A DNA stretch of 64,000 bases from CAYUYV01 sp964561475 (GTDB lineage Bacteria > Pseudomonadota > Alphaproteobacteria > JAJFIK01): positions 1 to 64,000 of the forward strand of contig CAZLPU010000018.1 in assembly GCA_964561475.1 (NCBI GenBank), read 5' to 3'. The first letter of the stretch is position 1. The number at the start of each line of letters is the position of its first letter. The notes under the pieces are model-generated. The model was not told where the DNA came from, ran no database searches, and worked only from the letters and a program-made list of their open reading frames with translations. This document shows positions 61,871-64,000 of the stretch, in pieces. A program made the translations under genes and the position numbers.

Positions 61871-61918
61871 TCAGGCGGGCATGGTATCAGGCAGGCATGG
61901 CGTCAAGCGGGCATGGCT
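61871..61918. repeat. 16-bp imperfect tandem repeat at a gene end
   Basis: Three units of the type TCAGGCGGGCATGGTA lie in succession. The third contains the stop codon and last codons (MPA-stop) of the adjacent minus-strand gene, so the gene's 3' end is repeated downstream of itself. Confidence 0.8.
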
Positions 61919-63348
61919 TTCCAGAAATAGCGCCGAAACCCTCTTGCATGGTCGAAATCCTTGATGCGGAACACCATGCGCATGGCCATGCCACTTTCCA
62001 CCGTCCCCGGATCGACATCGGTGAAGTCGGCCATGAACCGTCCGCCTTCATCGAAAGTCACCATGCCGTAATGCTGGGGCGGATCCATGGAATAGGTCAG
62101 GAAGTCCGCGGACCAGGACAACACCCGCGCTTCCCGTCCGGCGAAATTGTAGGGTTCCTGGGTGTCCACCGCGCCGCAATTGGGGTTCACGCAGATGCGG
62201 GATCGCGGATATTGGACCGTGCCGCATTGGGAGCAGCGCCCACCCACAAGCCCCATGATCATGTCGTCTTTCCGGTAAAGCACGGTGAGCGCGGTCTTGC
62301 CGTCTTTTTCCGCCCGCATGCCCTTTTCCCAGTCCAGCATGTCCTTGAAGGTGAGCAGCTTCATGTAGTTCTGCTCTTCCTTCCGCCGGCTGAGGGATCC
62401 GCTCACGCCCCGGCGGGCAGGCAGTGCCGGCCGGGCGCCGGTGACCTCGAACAGCATGGCATTGCAGCCCTGGCCGAACTGGGCCACCAGGATCACCTCC
62501 CCGGGCTGGGCGTCCTCAAGGGCATGGGCCAGCATCACCAAGGCGTGGGCCGCGCCGGCTTCCCCCATTTCCATGGCGAGGTTGGAGCGCACCCCATCGG
62601 GATTGATGCCGCAGGCCTTGGCGATCCGCTGGGGCACTTTCGGGAACAGGCAGGGCAGAATGAACCGGGTGACCCGGGCAGGATCCGTGTTGGTCTTTTC
62701 AAGAACCCCCTGGACCGCCTGGGGCACGATCTTCAGATAACCTTCATCCCGGATCCAGCGCTCTTCCCAGTTATAGTCAAAGTCCTGATTTTCGCCCCGG
62801 AAATGGTCGACGAAATTCAGAGTGAGGCTGTGACCGCCCAGATAGGTCGCCACCGGATTTTCCGCACCCACCAGGAACGCTGCTCCGGCGTCGCCGAAAT
62901 CCATCTCCTGGGTACTGGCAGCTTTGGCCTTGCGGGTGTCGGCGGCACAGACCAGGGCCGCGTCCGTGGCCCCGCCCCGCACACTGTTCAAGGCATCCAT
63001 GAGGGCGGTCGTGCCTGCCTTCTGGGCGCCGGTGACGTCGCTGGCGTGGACCGCATCCTGAAGATCCAGGGCCGAGGCCACGATGCTCGCATTCAACCGG
63101 TCCGCGAAGGGAAATGTTGTGGAGGCGGCATGCACGGCGCCAATTTTCCGGTGGTCGAACCCGTCCAGACAGTCCCGGGCCGCCTCGACCGACATGGTCA
63201 AGGCATCCTCATCCCAGTTGGCCAGGGCCCGCTCCCCCTTGGCCCGGCCCATAAGCGCGGGATTGAGCCATGCATGGGCCTTGGCGATGGCGCTGCGCTG
63301 GAGCCGCAGCCGGGGCACATACGCGCCAAAGGAGACGATGCCAACCAT
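61903..63348 (-). CDS. HMG-CoA-synthase-like protein fused to Zn-ribbon/OB domain
   Basis: A 481-residue fusion. Residues 1-330 have the thiolase/HMG-CoA-synthase fold (GIVSFGAYVPRLRL; FGDAGAAFLVG; VILVAQFGQGCNAMLFEV). Residues about 345-481 are a DUF35-type acyl-CoA-binding unit with a zinc ribbon (CSQCGTVQYPRSRICVNPNC) and an OB fold. The nucleophile position of true synthases falls in DVTGAQKAGTTAL, where Cys appears replaced by Gln109, so classical condensation is doubtful. AGGAGG lies 6 bases before the ATG. Such fusions occur in lipid and steroid catabolic clusters; here it precedes an epoxide-hydrolase-like gene. Confidence 0.82.
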   Translation of the reverse strand: MVGIVSFGAYVPRLRLQRSAIAKAHAWLNPALMGRAKGERALANWDEDALTMSVEAARDCLDGFDHRKIGAVHAASTTFPFADRLNASIVASALDLQDAVHASDVTGAQKAGTTALMDALNSVRGGATDAALVCAADTRKAKAASTQEMDFGDAGAAFLVGAENPVATYLGGHSLTLNFVDHFRGENQDFDYNWEERWIRDEGYLKIVPQAVQGVLEKTNTDPARVTRFILPCLFPKVPQRIAKACGINPDGVRSNLAMEMGEAGAAHALVMLAHALEDAQPGEVILVAQFGQGCNAMLFEVTGARPALPARRGVSGSLSRRKEEQNYMKLLTFKDMLDWEKGMRAEKDGKTALTVLYRKDDMIMGLVGGRCSQCGTVQYPRSRICVNPNCGAVDTQEPYNFAGREARVLSWSADFLTYSMDPPQHYGMVTFDEGGRFMADFTDVDPGTVESGMAMRMVFRIKDFDHARGFRRYFWKAMPA

Positions 63349-63617
63349 AATTTCCTCCTGATTGTATGTTTATCTTTGATCCGTACTCTTGGCGGTTGGG
63401 GACCTTTTCAGGAACCCAAATGGACATGGATCCGGCCAAGTCAGGGCGTATCACTGTTCCCGTTGAGTTTACCCGAGCCTTCCCCGGCGGCAATCGGCGT
63501 TTGGCCCGCGCCAATCCGGTTGCCCCAAGACGCTGTAAGGCGCTGAAGGTTGCACAAACGTGCTTCGGGCGCGTCGCATCCGGGCAAGGCTTTCTCACTC
63601 AGGCAAGGAGTGGCACC

Positions 63618-64000
63618 ATGACCACGTCAGACCCCAGCAAATCCGCCCCTGATAGCGTCACCCTCGTCCGTGGCGCCGTTCACAACCCGAAAGAGCCCCG
63701 CCACTTCATGCGGGTGAAGCCGGTCCCCGGCCGGGTCCGGGTGTTTCTGGGCCAGGACCTGCTTGCCGACAGCGTCAACGCCCTGCGTGTGCTGGAAGCG
63801 GGCCGGGACCTCTATGACCCGGTGATCTATTTCCCCATGGACGATGTGTCCGCCGCCCTGACCGGTTCGGAAAAATCCACCCGCTGCCCGATCAAGGGCC
63901 GCACCGCGTATTTCCATGTGGTGGGTGAGAATGGCGTGATCCGGGCGGAAGATCTGGCCTGGAGCTATGTGGAGACCATCCCGGAAGCCCTCGCCCTCCA
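63618..64000 (+). CDS. DUF427-domain protein (5' part)
   Basis: The first 127 residues of a protein that runs off the window. The segment LYDPVIYFPMDDVSAALTG, then STRCPIKGRTAYFHVVGENG and DLAWSYVETIPEA, is the DUF427 pattern (P..DV...L, T.CPxKG.A.Y, .AW.Y..P). AAGGAG lies 7-8 bases before the ATG. Function unknown. The preceding 269 bp carry the divergent promoter region shared with the HMG-CoA-synthase-like gene and no other gene. Confidence 0.88.
   Translation, partial: MTTSDPSKSAPDSVTLVRGAVHNPKEPRHFMRVKPVPGRVRVFLGQDLLADSVNALRVLEAGRDLYDPVIYFPMDDVSAALTGSEKSTRCPIKGRTAYFHVVGENGVIRAEDLAWSYVETIPEALAL

Noticed and set aside
1..64000. CRISPR arrays, tRNA or rRNA genes, prophage or integrase genes
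   Set aside because: Scanning for regularly spaced repeats, tRNA-like cloverleaf ends and integrase or transposase proteins showed none.

Overview
This 64 kb window is dense, GC-rich chromosomal sequence from an alphaproteobacterium. The main taxonomic evidence is the gene order dusB(nifR3)-ntrB-ntrC-ntrY-ntrX-trkA-trkH-dat-hfq-hflX, a classic alphaproteobacterial arrangement. An ispD-ispF fusion and an aapJQMP-type amino-acid ABC operon agree with it. I cannot assign a genus from sequence alone. No rRNA, tRNA, CRISPR array or recognisable transposase gene was seen.

Layout. 0.6-10.6 kb: assorted stress and housekeeping genes. These include a DMT permease, a small secreted protein divergent from an OxyR-like LysR regulator, a DJ-1/PfpI protein, a membrane-anchored TIR protein, a DUF885 peptidase, a P-loop kinase, a glyoxalase-fold protein, MazG and a methyltransferase. 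10.7-13.8 kb: a striking pair of palindromic elements, then an ABC-2 exporter operon with a 54-residue secreted peptide gene upstream. 14-32 kb: the core block, comprising an IMPase-family phosphatase, hflX, hfq, dat, trkH/trkA, ntrX/ntrY, ntrC/ntrB and dusB, all on the minus strand, then ispDF. 31.8-41.9 kb: a probable catabolic island with GST, enoyl-CoA hydratase, a GPH-type transporter, an EF-hand protein, a TetR regulator, a Baeyer-Villiger monooxygenase and a second GST. Three copies of one palindrome (TAATG-N5-CATTA) sit before the transporter operon, before tetR and before the monooxygenase, so this looks like one TetR regulon. 42-46.8 kb: a chimeric ABC-ATPase/M1-peptidase remnant, a large alpha/beta hydrolase and an unknown membrane protein. 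46.8-51.1 kb: the amino-acid ABC operon. 51.3-54.3 kb: an MFS permease overlapping a cystathionine beta-lyase, then a biotinyl-domain protein. 54.4-58.5 kb: an 1110-residue NTPase/Ser-Thr kinase/FHA fusion converging on a TIR-TM protein. 58.6-64 kb: an SLC13 transporter, an epoxide-hydrolase-like enzyme, an HMG-CoA-synthase-like/Zn-ribbon protein and the start of a DUF427 gene.

Most interesting. (1) The NTPase-kinase-FHA fusion paired with a membrane TIR protein is a plausible undescribed signalling or defence module; a second membrane TIR protein lies at 4.4 kb. (2) A 160-bp MITE-like repeat occurs twice, 95% identical, with TA ends. One copy supplies the stop codon of the first TIR gene; the other sits in frame inside an ABC ATPase and adds exactly 53 codons. 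(3) That ATPase is itself fused by an internal deletion to the catalytic half of an M1 peptidase. (4) Two diverged inverted copies of an 80-bp hairpin element show compensatory base changes. (5) The OxyR-like regulator lacks both redox cysteines yet has a perfect OxyR-type box in front of it. (6) NtrC and NtrX both lack GAFTGA, the sigma-54 contact loop. (7) Short tandem duplications of 9-19 bp recur across the window.
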